NCBI RefSeq assembly: GCF_001514215.1
Contig: NZ_KQ948876.1
Span: 1-64,000 of the forward strand
DNA length: 64,000 nucleotides
Direction: 5' to 3'
Source of the DNA: Streptomyces bungoensis
Lineage (GTDB): Bacteria > Actinomycetota > Actinomycetes > Streptomycetales > Streptomycetaceae
Position numbers and translations under genes: made by a program. The notes under the pieces are model-generated. The model did no database searches and was not told the origin of the DNA. It saw only the letters and a program-made list of their open reading frames with translations. Below, in pieces: positions 42,940 to 51,861 of this stretch (its first letter is position 1; every line of letters starts with the position of its first letter).

Positions 42940-43992
42940 GTGACGGATGGGGCGACGGCGGAGAGCATCCGCGCGGGACGCGGCTGGCGCGAGGCCACCG
43001 AGGAGGCGCTGTACGGGCCGGGCGGCTTCTACCGGCGTCCCGAGGGCCCGGCCGGGCACTTCCGGACGTCCGTGCACGCGTCCGGGCTGTTCGCGGGGGC
43101 CGTGGCCCGGCTGCTGTGCCGGGTCGACGAGGCGCTCGGGCGGCCGCCTGCGCTGGACTTCGTGGACATGGGCGCCGGTCGCGGCGAACTGGTCGCCGGC
43201 GTCCTCGCCGCCCTCCCGGCCGACGTGGCCGCCCGCGCGCGCGGGTACGCCGTCGAGCGGGCCGGGCGCCCGGCGGGCCTGGACGCGCGCATCGCCTGGC
43301 GCGCCGAACCCCCGGACACGGTCACCGGGCTGCTGTTCGCCAACGAGTGGCTGGACAACGTGCCCGTGGACGTCGCCGAGGTGGACGCGGAGGGCGTGCC
43401 CCGGCTGGTGCTCGTCGCGGCGGACGGCGCCGAGCGGCTCGGCGAGCCGGTGTCGGGGGCGGACGCGGACTGGCTGGCCCGGTGGTGGCCGCTGCCCAGG
43501 GAGCGGGGGCTGCGCGCGGAGATCGGACGGCCGCGGGACGAGGCCTGGGCGTCCGCGGTGGGCCGGGTGGAGCGGGGGCTCGCGGTGGCCGTGGACTACG
43601 CGCACACCGCGCGGGAGCGGCCCCCGTTCGGGACGCTCACCGGGTTCCGGGAGGGGCGCGAGACGGCACCCGTGCCGGACGGCTCGTGCGACATCACGGC
43701 GCACGTGGCACTGGACGCGTGCGCGGCGGCATGCGAGGCGCGCGGGGCGCATGGGGCGCTCAGCGCGGCGCGCACCTTCCCCGCCGCGCGCCTGCTCACG
43801 CAACGTGCCGCCCTGCACGCCTTGGACGTCACCGGCGCACGCCCCCAGCTCGCCCTGGCCTCCACGGACCCCGCGGGCTACGTGCGCGCCCTCGCGCGTG
43901 CCGGAGAGGCCGCCGAACTCACCGCCCCGGGCGGCCTCGGCGACTTCCGCTGGCTGCTCCAGCCGGTCGGCGTCCCGGACCCGCTCGCCTGA
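42940..43992 (+). CDS. MidA/NDUFAF7-family SAM-dependent methyltransferase
   Basis: A 350-residue class I methyltransferase of the DUF185/MidA family. The N-terminal YGPGGFYRRPEGPAGHFRTSVH, the SAM loop VDMGAGRGELV (about 75-85), the NEWLDNVPVD motif (about 134-143) and the later VDYAHT element are family hallmarks. In mitochondria the homologue NDUFAF7 methylates an Arg of the NuoD homologue NDUFS2 during complex I assembly. Here the gene directly faces a nuoD gene, 29 bases away, which strongly suggests NuoD is its substrate. The GTG start is leaderless. Confidence 0.88.
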   Translation: MTDGATAESIRAGRGWREATEEALYGPGGFYRRPEGPAGHFRTSVHASGLFAGAVARLLCRVDEALGRPPALDFVDMGAGRGELVAGVLAALPADVAARARGYAVERAGRPAGLDARIAWRAEPPDTVTGLLFANEWLDNVPVDVAEVDAEGVPRLVLVAADGAERLGEPVSGADADWLARWWPLPRERGLRAEIGRPRDEAWASAVGRVERGLAVAVDYAHTARERPPFGTLTGFREGRETAPVPDGSCDITAHVALDACAAACEARGAHGALSAARTFPAARLLTQRAALHALDVTGARPQLALASTDPAGYVRALARAGEAAELTAPGGLGDFRWLLQPVGVPDPLA

Positions 43993-44021
43993 GCCCTCCC
44001 CCTGGGCCCCGCTGAAGGCCG

Positions 44022-45173
44022 CTACTTGTCGATGTCCCCGACCACGAAGAACATCGACCCGAGGATCGCCACCATGTCCGCCACCAGCGTCCCCGGCAGC
44101 AGCTCGGTCAGCGCCTGGATGTTGTTGTACGAGGCCGAGCGCAGCTTCAGCCGGTACGGGGTCTTCTCACCCTTGCTGACCAGGTAGTAGCCGTTGATGC
44201 CGAGCGGGTTCTCGGTCCACGCGTAGGTGTGCCCCTCCGGCGCCTTGAGCACCTTGGGCAGACGCTGGTTGATCGGCCCGGGCGGCAGTTCGGCGAGCCG
44301 GCCCAGGCAGGCGTCGGCGAGGTCGAGGGCGTTGTGGGTCTGCTCCAGCAGGCACTCGAAGCGGGCGAGGCAGTCGCCCTCGCCCCGGGTGACGACCTTC
44401 AGCGTGTCCTGGAGCTCGCCGTAGGCCAGGTACGGCTCGTCGCGGCGCAGGTCCAGGTCGACACCCGAGGCACGCGCGATGGGCCCGCTCACCCCGTAGG
44501 CGTGCACCGCCTCGGGCGCGAGCGCCCCCACGCCCCGCGTGCGCCCGCGGAAGATCTCGTTGCCGAGCACCAGGTCGTCGAAGACGTCCATGCGCGAGCG
44601 CACGGCGGAGACGGCGGCACGCGCGCGTGCCGTCCACCCGGCCGGCAGGTCCTCCTTGAGACCGCCGACCCGGTTGAACATGTAGTGCATGCGCCCGCCG
44701 GAGACCTCCTCCATCACGTTCTGGAGCACCTCGCGCTCCCGGAACGCGTAGAACACCGGTGTGATGCCGCCCAGCTCCAGGGGGTAGGAGCCGAGGAACA
44801 TCAGGTGGTTGAGCACCCGGTTCAGCTCGGCGAGCAGGGTGCGCGTCCACACCGCCCGCTCGGGGACCTCCATGCCGAGCATCCGCTCGACGGCGAGGAC
44901 CACGCCGAGCTCGTTCGAGAACGCCGACAGCCAGTCGTGCCGGTTGGCGAGCATGATGATCTGCCGGTAGTCGCGCGCCTCGAAGAGCTTCTCGGCACCC
45001 CGGTGCATGTAGCCGACCACCGGGTCCGCGCGCACGATGCGCTCGCCGTCCAGCACGAGCCTGAGCCGCAGCACGCCGTGCGTGGACGGATGCTGCGGGC
45101 CGATGTTGAGCACCATGTCGGTGCTCTCCGCGGCGCCGCCGATCCCGACCGTCGTCTGGGTCGTAGGAGTCAT
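44022..45173 (-). CDS. nuoD: NADH-quinone oxidoreductase subunit D (orphan copy)
   Basis: A 383-residue 49-kDa-type subunit that lines the quinone site of complex I. GPQHPSTHGVLR (25-36) with the quinone-site His, YMHRGAEKL (55-63) with the Arg methylated in the mitochondrial homologue (Arg58 here), and the C-terminal GSMFFVVGDIDK are all conserved, so it looks functional. It stands alone: no other nuo gene is within the window. The ATG at 45173 has GGGGAG upstream. The start region overlaps the divergent promoter of the bPH2 gene. Confidence 0.92.
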   Translation of the reverse strand: MTPTTQTTVGIGGAAESTDMVLNIGPQHPSTHGVLRLRLVLDGERIVRADPVVGYMHRGAEKLFEARDYRQIIMLANRHDWLSAFSNELGVVLAVERMLGMEVPERAVWTRTLLAELNRVLNHLMFLGSYPLELGGITPVFYAFREREVLQNVMEEVSGGRMHYMFNRVGGLKEDLPAGWTARARAAVSAVRSRMDVFDDLVLGNEIFRGRTRGVGALAPEAVHAYGVSGPIARASGVDLDLRRDEPYLAYGELQDTLKVVTRGEGDCLARFECLLEQTHNALDLADACLGRLAELPPGPINQRLPKVLKAPEGHTYAWTENPLGINGYYLVSKGEKTPYRLKLRSASYNNIQALTELLPGTLVADMVAILGSMFFVVGDIDK

Positions 45174-45192
45174 GGCCCCAGTCTCCCCTACG

Positions 45193-45198
45193 TACGCT
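45193..45198 (+). promoter_or_regulatory. -10 hexamer, leaderless promoter of the bPH2 pair
   Basis: TACGCT lies six bases before the ATG at 45205 and only 20 bases from the divergent nuoD start. Confidence 0.55.
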
Positions 45199-45204
45199 GG
45201 GCAC

Positions 45205-45708
45205 ATGGAGACGGGGAGCCCGGCGGAGACCGGGGTGGCGGGGGACGAACCGGTGTGGCGGGGGCTGCCGCCCGGCCTGCTGCGGATGCGCCGGCTGCTG
45301 CTGGTGGTGTGGGCGGGGGTGCTCGCCCTCCTGGCGGGCGTGCTGCCGGGCCTGCTCGCGGGGCCGGCCTGGGCCGCCTGCGCGCTGCTCCCGGCGGCCC
45401 TCGCGGCCTGGGGCTGGCGGCTGCTGGGCCGCAACTGGGGGTCCTGGCGGTACGCCGAGCGCGCCGACGACCTGCTGATCAGCCGCGGTGTGCTCTGGCG
45501 GGAGGAGACCGTGGTGCCCTACGGGCGGATGCAGCTGGTGGAGGTCACCTCGGGACCCGTGGAGCGGTACTTCGGGCTGGCCAGTGTGCAGCTGCACACC
45601 GCCGCCGCGGCGACCGACGCGGCCATCCCCGGCCTCGACCCGGCCGAGGCGGAGCGGCTGCGCGACCGGCTGACCGAGCTGGGCGGGGCCCGATCGGCGG
45701 GACTGTGA
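45205..45708 (+). CDS. bacterial PH-domain (bPH2) membrane protein, short partner
   Basis: A 167-residue protein of the YdbS type. Two membrane segments (about 30-46 and 49-69) precede one bPH2 domain with LLISRGVLWREETVVPYGRMQLVEV. It is translationally coupled (GTGA overlap) to the longer partner, as in the B. subtilis ydbS-ydbT pair. The molecular role is unknown; that pair confers resistance to certain bacteriocins. Confidence 0.88.
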   Translation: METGSPAETGVAGDEPVWRGLPPGLLRMRRLLLVVWAGVLALLAGVLPGLLAGPAWAACALLPAALAAWGWRLLGRNWGSWRYAERADDLLISRGVLWREETVVPYGRMQLVEVTSGPVERYFGLASVQLHTAAAATDAAIPGLDPAEAERLRDRLTELGGARSAGL

Positions 45709-47057
45709 CGACGCCGGCCGGCCCCGGGGAGCTGCCGGGTCCCGGTCCCGGCGGCGCACCGGCGCGGCCGCCCGTCGCCGAGCGGCGGCTGCACCCCGTC
45801 ACGCCCTTCCGGCGCGCCTGGGCGCCGGTCACCGTCCTCGCCGGCTGGGCCGTGCACGACCCGAACGCGGCGCAGGAGCAGCTGACCCGGCTGACCGGCA
45901 CCATGCTGCTGCTCGCGCTCAGCGTGCTGGTGCCGGCGGCCGGCCTGTACGGCTTCCTGTCCTGGTGGTTCACGCACTTCGCGGTCACCGACGCCGAACT
46001 GCGCATACGCACCGGCCTGCTGTTCCGGCGCACCGCGCACATCCGGCTCGAGCGCGTCCAGGCCGTCGACGTCACCCGGCCGCTCCTCGCGCGCGTGGCG
46101 GGCGTCGCCAAGCTGCGGATCGACGTCGTGGGGGCCGAGAAGAAGGACGAACTGGCCTTCCTGGGCGAGCGGGAGGCGCGCGCCCTGCGCGCGGAGCTGC
46201 TGGCGCGCGCCGCCGGTTTCGCACCCGAGACGGCGCACGCGGTGGGTGAGGCGCCGGCGCGGGAGCTGATGCGCGTGCCCCCGCGCGAGCTGGCACTCTC
46301 CCTGGTGCTGACGGGCACCACCTGGGGCGCCCTGTGCGCCGCCGCCGTCGTACCGCCCGTGCTGTGGCTGGCCACCCACAGCGTGTGGACGGTCCTCGCC
46401 ACCGGCCTGCCGCTGCTGGGTGCGGCGGCCGCGAGGAGCGCCGGGCGGTTCGTCACCGAGTACGACTGGTCGGTGGCCGAGTCCCCGGACGGGCTGCGCA
46501 TCGACCACGGGCTGCTCGACCGCACGCACGAGACCGTGCCGCCGGGACGGGTGCAGAGCGTGCGGATCGTGGAGCCGCTGCTGTGGCGGCGCCTCGGCTG
46601 GGTGCGGGTGGAGCTGGACGTGGCCGGGTCCGACAACTCCGTGCTGGTGCCGGTCGCCCCGCGCGCGGTCGCCGAGTCGGTCCTCGCGCGCGTGCTGCCC
46701 GGGGTGACCGTGCCGGCGCGGACGTCCCGGCCGCCGCGCCGGGCCGGCCGGTGCGTCCCGGTGTGGTGGCGCGGGCAGGGCCTGGCGGTCACCGGGGCGG
46801 TGTTCGCCGCCCGGCGCGGCCTGCTGCGCCGCCGTCTGGCGCTGGTCCCGCACGCGAAGGTGCAGAGCGTGCGGCTCACCCAGGGGCCCTGGCAGCGGTT
46901 GTGGCGGCTCGCCGACGTCCACGTGGACACCGGCGCCGGGAAGACCGTCACGGCCCGTCTGCGGGACGCCGAGGAGGCCGCACGGCTGCTGTACGCCCAG
47001 GCGGACCGCTCCCGCACCGGCCGCGGGGACGCCCGCCCGGACCGCTGGATGGCCTGA
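45705..47057 (+). CDS. bacterial PH-domain (bPH2) membrane protein, long partner
   Basis: A 450-residue YdbT-like protein with three bPH2 repeats, each with the RIRTGLLFRRTAHIRLERVQAVDV-type pattern (about 98-180, 245-330, 370-440), and four membrane segments in two pairs. The GTG at 45705 overlaps the partner's stop by four bases. A strong terminator follows, so the unit is bicistronic. Confidence 0.88.
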   Translation: MTTPAGPGELPGPGPGGAPARPPVAERRLHPVTPFRRAWAPVTVLAGWAVHDPNAAQEQLTRLTGTMLLLALSVLVPAAGLYGFLSWWFTHFAVTDAELRIRTGLLFRRTAHIRLERVQAVDVTRPLLARVAGVAKLRIDVVGAEKKDELAFLGEREARALRAELLARAAGFAPETAHAVGEAPARELMRVPPRELALSLVLTGTTWGALCAAAVVPPVLWLATHSVWTVLATGLPLLGAAAARSAGRFVTEYDWSVAESPDGLRIDHGLLDRTHETVPPGRVQSVRIVEPLLWRRLGWVRVELDVAGSDNSVLVPVAPRAVAESVLARVLPGVTVPARTSRPPRRAGRCVPVWWRGQGLAVTGAVFAARRGLLRRRLALVPHAKVQSVRLTQGPWQRLWRLADVHVDTGAGKTVTARLRDAEEAARLLYAQADRSRTGRGDARPDRWMA

Positions 47058-47087
47058 GCCGGTCCCCGCCGCGCACACCCTTGCGCG

Positions 47088-47125
47088 ACCGAGCCCGGCC
47101 CCCTGACGGAAGGGCCGGGCTCGGT
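47088..47125. terminator. bidirectional terminator after the bPH2 pair
   Basis: A perfect 14-bp stem (47088-47101 with 47112-47125) with a 10-base loop lies between convergent genes. Confidence 0.85.
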
Positions 47126-47143
47126 AAGCCGGGTGACGGCGGG

Positions 47144-48409
47144 TCAGGACGCCGCGGTGCGCAGGCGCTGGACGTCGATCTGTTCCGTCTCGTCGTGCGC
47201 GGTCAGGTCGATGACCTGGCCGACGCCGCGCGACCCGGCGTCGGCGGGCTTGTACCGGCCCTCGGTCTCCGCCTTGTGCAGCGCGAGGGCCTCCTGCCCG
47301 ACGACGTCCGCCAGGTCCTCGTTCTGCACGGACTCCAGGGCGGTGGACGACGTGTGCTTCTGGGTGCCGAAGAAGTCGAACCCGCCCTCGACCGCCGGGC
47401 GCCGCGCGGGAGCGGCCGGTACGACGGCCACCGCGGTCGGCACCGTGAAGTGCCCCGCCCGGTGCGGCTCCTGGGGCTTCGCGGGCTCGGCCGGGGCCGT
47501 GGGGGCGGCGGCCGCGCGCGCGTGCCCGTCGGCCGCCCCGGGCTGCCCCTCGCCCTCGTCCTCCTGGGCGGCGCCCTCGTCCCCGGCGGCCCCGGAAGCC
47601 GCCGTCACGCCTTCTCGGGCGCCTTCGTCAGCGCCGTTGTCGGCGCCTGCTCCTTTGGCCGGCACGGCCGGTTCGGACATCACCGGTTCGGGCGTCCCCG
47701 TCGCGGAGGGCACCGGCTCGGGCCGCGTCGCTTCGGGCTCGGCGGGCTTGGTGGGCGCCTCCGGGTCGAGCCGGGCCAGCGCCGCGCCGGCCCGCAGGAA
47801 CAGCCGGGAACCCTCGGGCGAGAACACCGCGCACACCGCCGGTTCGTCCCCGGCGTCCGCCGGGGCCGTCCCGGCACCCTCGGGTGCCTCGGGCTCCCCG
47901 GTCTCCGGCTCGGCCTTCCGCGCGGGCGGCAGGGCGAGGGAGGTGGACGGCTCGGCCGCCTCGATCTCCAGCAGCCGACGTCCCTCCAGGGCACTGGCGC
48001 GCTCGGTCTCGGCGGTGGCGTAGCGGCGCAGCAGGGCCGCGTGCTCGTTGCGCAGCCCGGCCAGCTCCGCGCGCTTGGCGCGCAGCCGCTGCTCGAGCTT
48101 GGTGCGCAGCTCGCGCGACTCCTCGAGGTCGGTCTCCAGTTCGGCGACCCGCTCCTCGTAGCGCCACTCGTCACTGGCACGCGCGCGCGTGAGGTCGGCG
48201 ACCTGCTTGCCCGCCTGGGCGTCCCAGCGCCGCATCACGACCGCGCCGAGGACCGCCGTCACCGCGGCCGCCGCGGCCAGCGTGCGCACCATCGCGGCCT
48301 CGGAGAACACCCAGGGACCCAGCGCGCAGACGACGGAGACCCCGGCGATCACCGAGGGAGGCAACAGCCGGTGCAGAGGTGGGGAATGGCGGTGGCGTCC
48401 ACGTGGCAT
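47144..48409 (-). CDS. coiled-coil membrane protein with long acidic Ala/Pro-rich tail
   Basis: Family not recognised. The 421-residue product has a basic N-terminus (MPRGRHRHSPPLHRLLP), two close membrane segments (about 17-36 and 41-60), a coiled coil (about 65-140: DEWRYEERVAELETDLEESRELR broken into heptads), a long Glu/Ala/Pro-rich low-complexity stretch, and a short conserved-looking end (FDFFGTQK...GQVIDLTAHDETEQIDV). The topology suggests a cell-envelope or division scaffold, but this is inference. The ATG at 48409 is seven bases below TAAGTT. Confidence 0.75.
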   Translation of the reverse strand: MPRGRHRHSPPLHRLLPPSVIAGVSVVCALGPWVFSEAAMVRTLAAAAAVTAVLGAVVMRRWDAQAGKQVADLTRARASDEWRYEERVAELETDLEESRELRTKLEQRLRAKRAELAGLRNEHAALLRRYATAETERASALEGRRLLEIEAAEPSTSLALPPARKAEPETGEPEAPEGAGTAPADAGDEPAVCAVFSPEGSRLFLRAGAALARLDPEAPTKPAEPEATRPEPVPSATGTPEPVMSEPAVPAKGAGADNGADEGAREGVTAASGAAGDEGAAQEDEGEGQPGAADGHARAAAAPTAPAEPAKPQEPHRAGHFTVPTAVAVVPAAPARRPAVEGGFDFFGTQKHTSSTALESVQNEDLADVVGQEALALHKAETEGRYKPADAGSRGVGQVIDLTAHDETEQIDVQRLRTAAS

Positions 48410-48416
48410 GGCCAGA

Positions 48417-48422
48417 AACTTA
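48417..48422 (-). promoter_or_regulatory. -10 hexamer, leaderless promoter
   Basis: TAAGTT on the minus strand lies seven bases before the ATG at 48409. Confidence 0.5.
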
Positions 48423-48509
48423 CCGCGAGTAGGCGGATCGCGGACCCCCGCCCCGTAAAAACCCGGCCACACCGCGGGCTTCACGGGGAATCAGGGGCCC
48501 CCGGCGGGC

Positions 48510-49637
48510 TCAGCGGTCGCTGAGCCGGCCGCTGAGCCACTGCAGCGTCGCCGGGATCTCCCGCCGCCAGGTGTTGAAGTTGTGGCCGCCGCTGCCGAGG
48601 ATGATCGACGAGATCCGGGTCCGGCCGGTGGCCTGCACACGCTGTATGAACCGCATCGTGTCCGCGTAGTTGCGCTCGCCGATCCTGCTGCTGGTGACGA
48701 GCAGCGAGGTGTCCGGAGCCGGCTCGTGCTTGAGCAGCCACCACAGGTCGGCACGATTCCGCAGGCTCGTGTCGCCGCGGAAGAGGTCGCCGGTCGTGGG
48801 GTCGATCAGCGCGTTGTAGTACGGCGACAGGCCCGCGGCGGCCGCGTAGACGCGCGGGTGGTGCATGGCGAACTTCAGCGCGCAGTAGCCGCCCGTGGAG
48901 TCGCCGACGACACCCCAGCTGCCGGGCCGCCTGCCCACCCGGTAGTGCGCGAGCACGGCGTCGGGCAGGTCCTTCGCGAAGAACGTCTCCGCCTGGGGGC
49001 CGCCCGGGACGTCCACGCACTCGGTGTCCCGCGGCGGCGCCACGGTCGGCCGCAGCATCACCAGGATCATCGGCTGCATCCGCCCGGTCTTGGCCAGCTC
49101 CTGCGCCGTACGCGGGTAGTGCAGCTTGTCCACCAGCGCCTGCGCCGTACCGGGGTAGCCGGTCAGCACGACGGCCGCCGGGAACGTCCGCGTGCGGTAC
49201 TGCGGCTGGAAGTACTCCGGCGGCAGGTAGACGAACGCCGGTACGGCGATGTGGGTCGTACGGCCCACGATGTCGACCTTCTGCACCTCCCCGCCCGTCT
49301 CCGGCCGGGTGCCGGACGCGCCGACCACCTCGGAGGTGGACACCACCTGGAGCGGGCCGCCCGTGCCGCCGTTGGCCGAGTGGTCGACGACCACGCCCTG
49401 GTCCGTCTCCCGGCCGAACAGGTCCGCCCAGCTGGCGTAGAACCCGAAGGCCTGGTTGGCGGCGATCCCCAGGGAGGCGAAGAGGACGAACTGGGTGGCG
49501 AGGAGCAGGCCGACGCGGCCGGTGACCGCCCGCCAGCTGCGCCGGGCCAGCCGCGGCCACAGCCACACCGTGGCGACGAACAGCGCCACCGCGCACATGA
49601 CCGCCAGCGCCAGCACTTTGTTGCTCGTGAGACCCAT
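48510..49637 (-). CDS. membrane-anchored alpha/beta-hydrolase of the esterase family
   Basis: A 375-residue esterase D-like hydrolase. Two membrane segments at the N-terminus (about 6-24 and 40-62) anchor an exported catalytic domain, with the nucleophile elbow GDSTGGYCAL, an Asp near TSSRIGERN and the His in GSGGHNFNTW. Relatives include mycolyltransferase-like and PHB-depolymerase-like esterases. The ATG at 49637 has AGGAAG upstream and is preferred to the open frame reaching 49814. It is divergent from the MprF-like gene, which has also been linked to the SigE regulon in S. coelicolor. Confidence 0.83.
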   Translation of the reverse strand: MGLTSNKVLALAVMCAVALFVATVWLWPRLARRSWRAVTGRVGLLLATQFVLFASLGIAANQAFGFYASWADLFGRETDQGVVVDHSANGGTGGPLQVVSTSEVVGASGTRPETGGEVQKVDIVGRTTHIAVPAFVYLPPEYFQPQYRTRTFPAAVVLTGYPGTAQALVDKLHYPRTAQELAKTGRMQPMILVMLRPTVAPPRDTECVDVPGGPQAETFFAKDLPDAVLAHYRVGRRPGSWGVVGDSTGGYCALKFAMHHPRVYAAAAGLSPYYNALIDPTTGDLFRGDTSLRNRADLWWLLKHEPAPDTSLLVTSSRIGERNYADTMRFIQRVQATGRTRISSIILGSGGHNFNTWRREIPATLQWLSGRLSDR

Positions 49638-49741
49638 GGGCTGCTTCCTGCCTGCGCTCCGTGCCCCCGGCCGCCCCCACACCGTTGCGAGGGCTTGCCC
49701 GAGGCTTTCCTTGGCCTTTGACCCGACTTTCCGGAGGGGAG

Positions 49742-49769
49742 TGAACCTCTCTCCCCGAGACACCGTCCT
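49742..49769 (+). promoter_or_regulatory. candidate ECF (SigE-type) promoter of the MprF-like gene
   Basis: TGAAC (49742-49746) and CGTCCT (49764-49769) are 17 bases apart, the GAAC / CGTC layout typical of ECF sigma promoters. Start would be near 49776, about 90 bases before the gene. SigE itself is encoded in this window. Confidence 0.45.
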
Positions 49770-49864
49770 AGAGGGCGCAATGTCGCCGGATGCCCCGATC
49801 GGCACCGGGTTCAAGGTCTCTCGCAGAACTACGGGATGCGATGTCTGTCAGGATAGATGGGGAA

Positions 49865-51679
49865 ATGTCGGGCGGGGTTCCGAGCCGATCAAGCCGGGCG
49901 CGGCGCGTGTTGCGCGGCCCACGCCCCGAGGCCGTCCCCGCCCTGGTCGCCAGGGCGTGCGCCCTCGTGGGCGTACTGGACATCGCCGCGGGCGTGTTCC
50001 CGCGCTTCCGCCACAGCCGGATGCACGCCATGGCCGAGGTGCTGCCCGGCTCCTTCGGGCCCTTCGCCGCGGCGCTCTCGCTCAGCGCCGGAGTGCTGTT
50101 GCTGTTGCTCGCGCACGGGCTCAAACGGCGCAAGCGCCGGGCGTGGCGCGCCGCCGTCGCGCTCCTGCCGGCCGGCGCGGCCGCCCAGTTCGTCTACCGG
50201 CACTCGCCCCTCGGCATGCTGATCTCGGTGGCCCTGCTGGTGCCCCTGCTGCGCCACCGCGACGAGTTCGCGGCCCTGCCCGACCCGCGCAGCCGCTGGC
50301 GGGCACTCGCCAACTTCGTCCTCATGAGCGCCGGTTCCCTCGCGCTCGGCCTGGTCATCGTCAGCGTCCACCCGGACCGCACCATCGGCGACCCGAGTCT
50401 GGCCGACCGGCTCACCCACGTCCTGTACGGCCTGTTCGGCTTCGAGGGCCCCGTGGACTACGCCGGCAACACCTCCTGGACGGTCGCCTTCTCGCTCGGC
50501 GCCCTCGGCTGGATCACCGTGGCCACCACGAGCTACCTGGCCTTCCGCCCCGAACACCCGGCCGCCCGCCTCACCGAGGAGGACGAGGCCCAGTTGCGCG
50601 CCCTGCTGGACAAGCACGGCCGCCGCGACTCCCTCGGCCACTTCGCGCTGCGCCGCGACAAGGCGGTCGTCTTCTCCCCCAGCGGCAAGGCGGCGGTCAC
50701 CTACCGCGTCGTCTCCGGCGTCATGCTCGCCAGCGGCGACCCGATCGGCGACGTCGAGGCCTGGCCGGGCGCCATCGAGCGCTTCATGGACGAGGCCAAG
50801 GCGCACTCCTGGACCCCGGCCGTCATGGGCTGCTCGGAGACCGGCGGTGAGGTGTGGACCCGCGAGACCGGCCTCGACGCCCTGGAACTGGGCGACGAGG
50901 CGGTGGTGGACGTGGCGGATTTCTCGCTCGCCGGACGCGCGATGCGCAACGTGCGCCAGATGGTCAAGCGCATCGAGCGGGCCGGCTACGAAACCCGGGT
51001 ACGGCGCATCCGTGACCTCGGCGAGGCCGAGCTGGAGCGCATCCGCCGGGCCGCCGAGGACTGGCGCGGCACCGACACCGAGCGCGGCTTCTCCATGGCG
51101 CTCGGCCGCATCGGCGACCCCGCCGACGGCGACTGCCTGATCGCCACGGCCCACAAGACCGACGAGCACCCCGGCGAGTACGGCGACCTGAAGGCGATCC
51201 TGCACTTCGTGCCCTGGGGCACCGACGGCGTCTCACTGGACCTGATGCGCCGCGACCGCAGCGCCGACCCCGGTATGAACGAACTACTCATCGTCGCCGC
51301 CCTGCAGGCCGCCCCGAAGTTCGGCATCACACGCGTCTCGCTGAACTTCGCGATGTTCCGCTCCGCCCTCGCGCGCGGGGAGAAGATCGGCGCCGGTCCG
51401 GTGCTGCGCGCCTGGCGGGGGCTGCTGGTGTTCCTCTCCCGGTGGTTCCAGATCGAGTCGCTGTACAAGTTCAACGCCAAGTTCCAGCCGCGCTGGGAAC
51501 CCCGCTTCGTCGTCTACCGCGCCTCCGCCGACCTGCCCCGCATCGGCTTCGCCGCCATGCAGGCCGAGGGGTTCGTCGACCTCGCCCTGCCGCTGCCGCG
51601 CTTCCTGCGCCGGCGCCGGGCGGCCGCGCAGCGGCCCTGCGCGCACGCGGTCGCGGAGCGCGACGTCCGGGCGGCCTGA
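49865..51679 (+). CDS. MprF-like phosphatidylglycerol lysyltransferase-domain (DUF2156) membrane protein
   Basis: A 604-residue protein with about six membrane segments in residues 20-250 followed by a cytoplasmic DUF2156 GNAT-like transferase domain (about 270-590). That domain is the one that moves an amino acid from aminoacyl-tRNA to phosphatidylglycerol in MprF/LysX; motifs include FSPSGKAAVTYRVV, GCSETGG and LNFAMFRSA. There is no fused lysyl-tRNA synthetase domain. It should make the membrane less anionic and protect against cationic peptides. The ATG at 49865 is the likely start; ATGs at 49841 and 49790 are possible. A SigE-type promoter lies upstream. Confidence 0.85.
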   Translation: MSGGVPSRSSRARRVLRGPRPEAVPALVARACALVGVLDIAAGVFPRFRHSRMHAMAEVLPGSFGPFAAALSLSAGVLLLLLAHGLKRRKRRAWRAAVALLPAGAAAQFVYRHSPLGMLISVALLVPLLRHRDEFAALPDPRSRWRALANFVLMSAGSLALGLVIVSVHPDRTIGDPSLADRLTHVLYGLFGFEGPVDYAGNTSWTVAFSLGALGWITVATTSYLAFRPEHPAARLTEEDEAQLRALLDKHGRRDSLGHFALRRDKAVVFSPSGKAAVTYRVVSGVMLASGDPIGDVEAWPGAIERFMDEAKAHSWTPAVMGCSETGGEVWTRETGLDALELGDEAVVDVADFSLAGRAMRNVRQMVKRIERAGYETRVRRIRDLGEAELERIRRAAEDWRGTDTERGFSMALGRIGDPADGDCLIATAHKTDEHPGEYGDLKAILHFVPWGTDGVSLDLMRRDRSADPGMNELLIVAALQAAPKFGITRVSLNFAMFRSALARGEKIGAGPVLRAWRGLLVFLSRWFQIESLYKFNAKFQPRWEPRFVVYRASADLPRIGFAAMQAEGFVDLALPLPRFLRRRRAAAQRPCAHAVAERDVRAA

Positions 51680-51849
51680 CGGCTGCCCGGCACCGCCCCG
51701 GGAACGACTCCGCCGGGGGCCGGCGGGGTCCCGGCGGCACCCCCTCGGGCCCCGGCCCGACCCCCGGCAGGCCCGGGCGGACGCCCCACCCCCTCCAGCA
51801 AGGTGGCCTCCGCCCGGGCCGCGGCACGTGTGCGGACCCGCCCTGGGCC

Positions 51850-51855
51850 TACGCT
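51850..51855 (+). promoter_or_regulatory. -10 hexamer, leaderless promoter of folP
   Basis: TACGCT lies six bases before the ATG at 51862, the same hexamer and spacing as at the bPH2 pair. Confidence 0.6.
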
Positions 51856-51861
51856 GAACGT

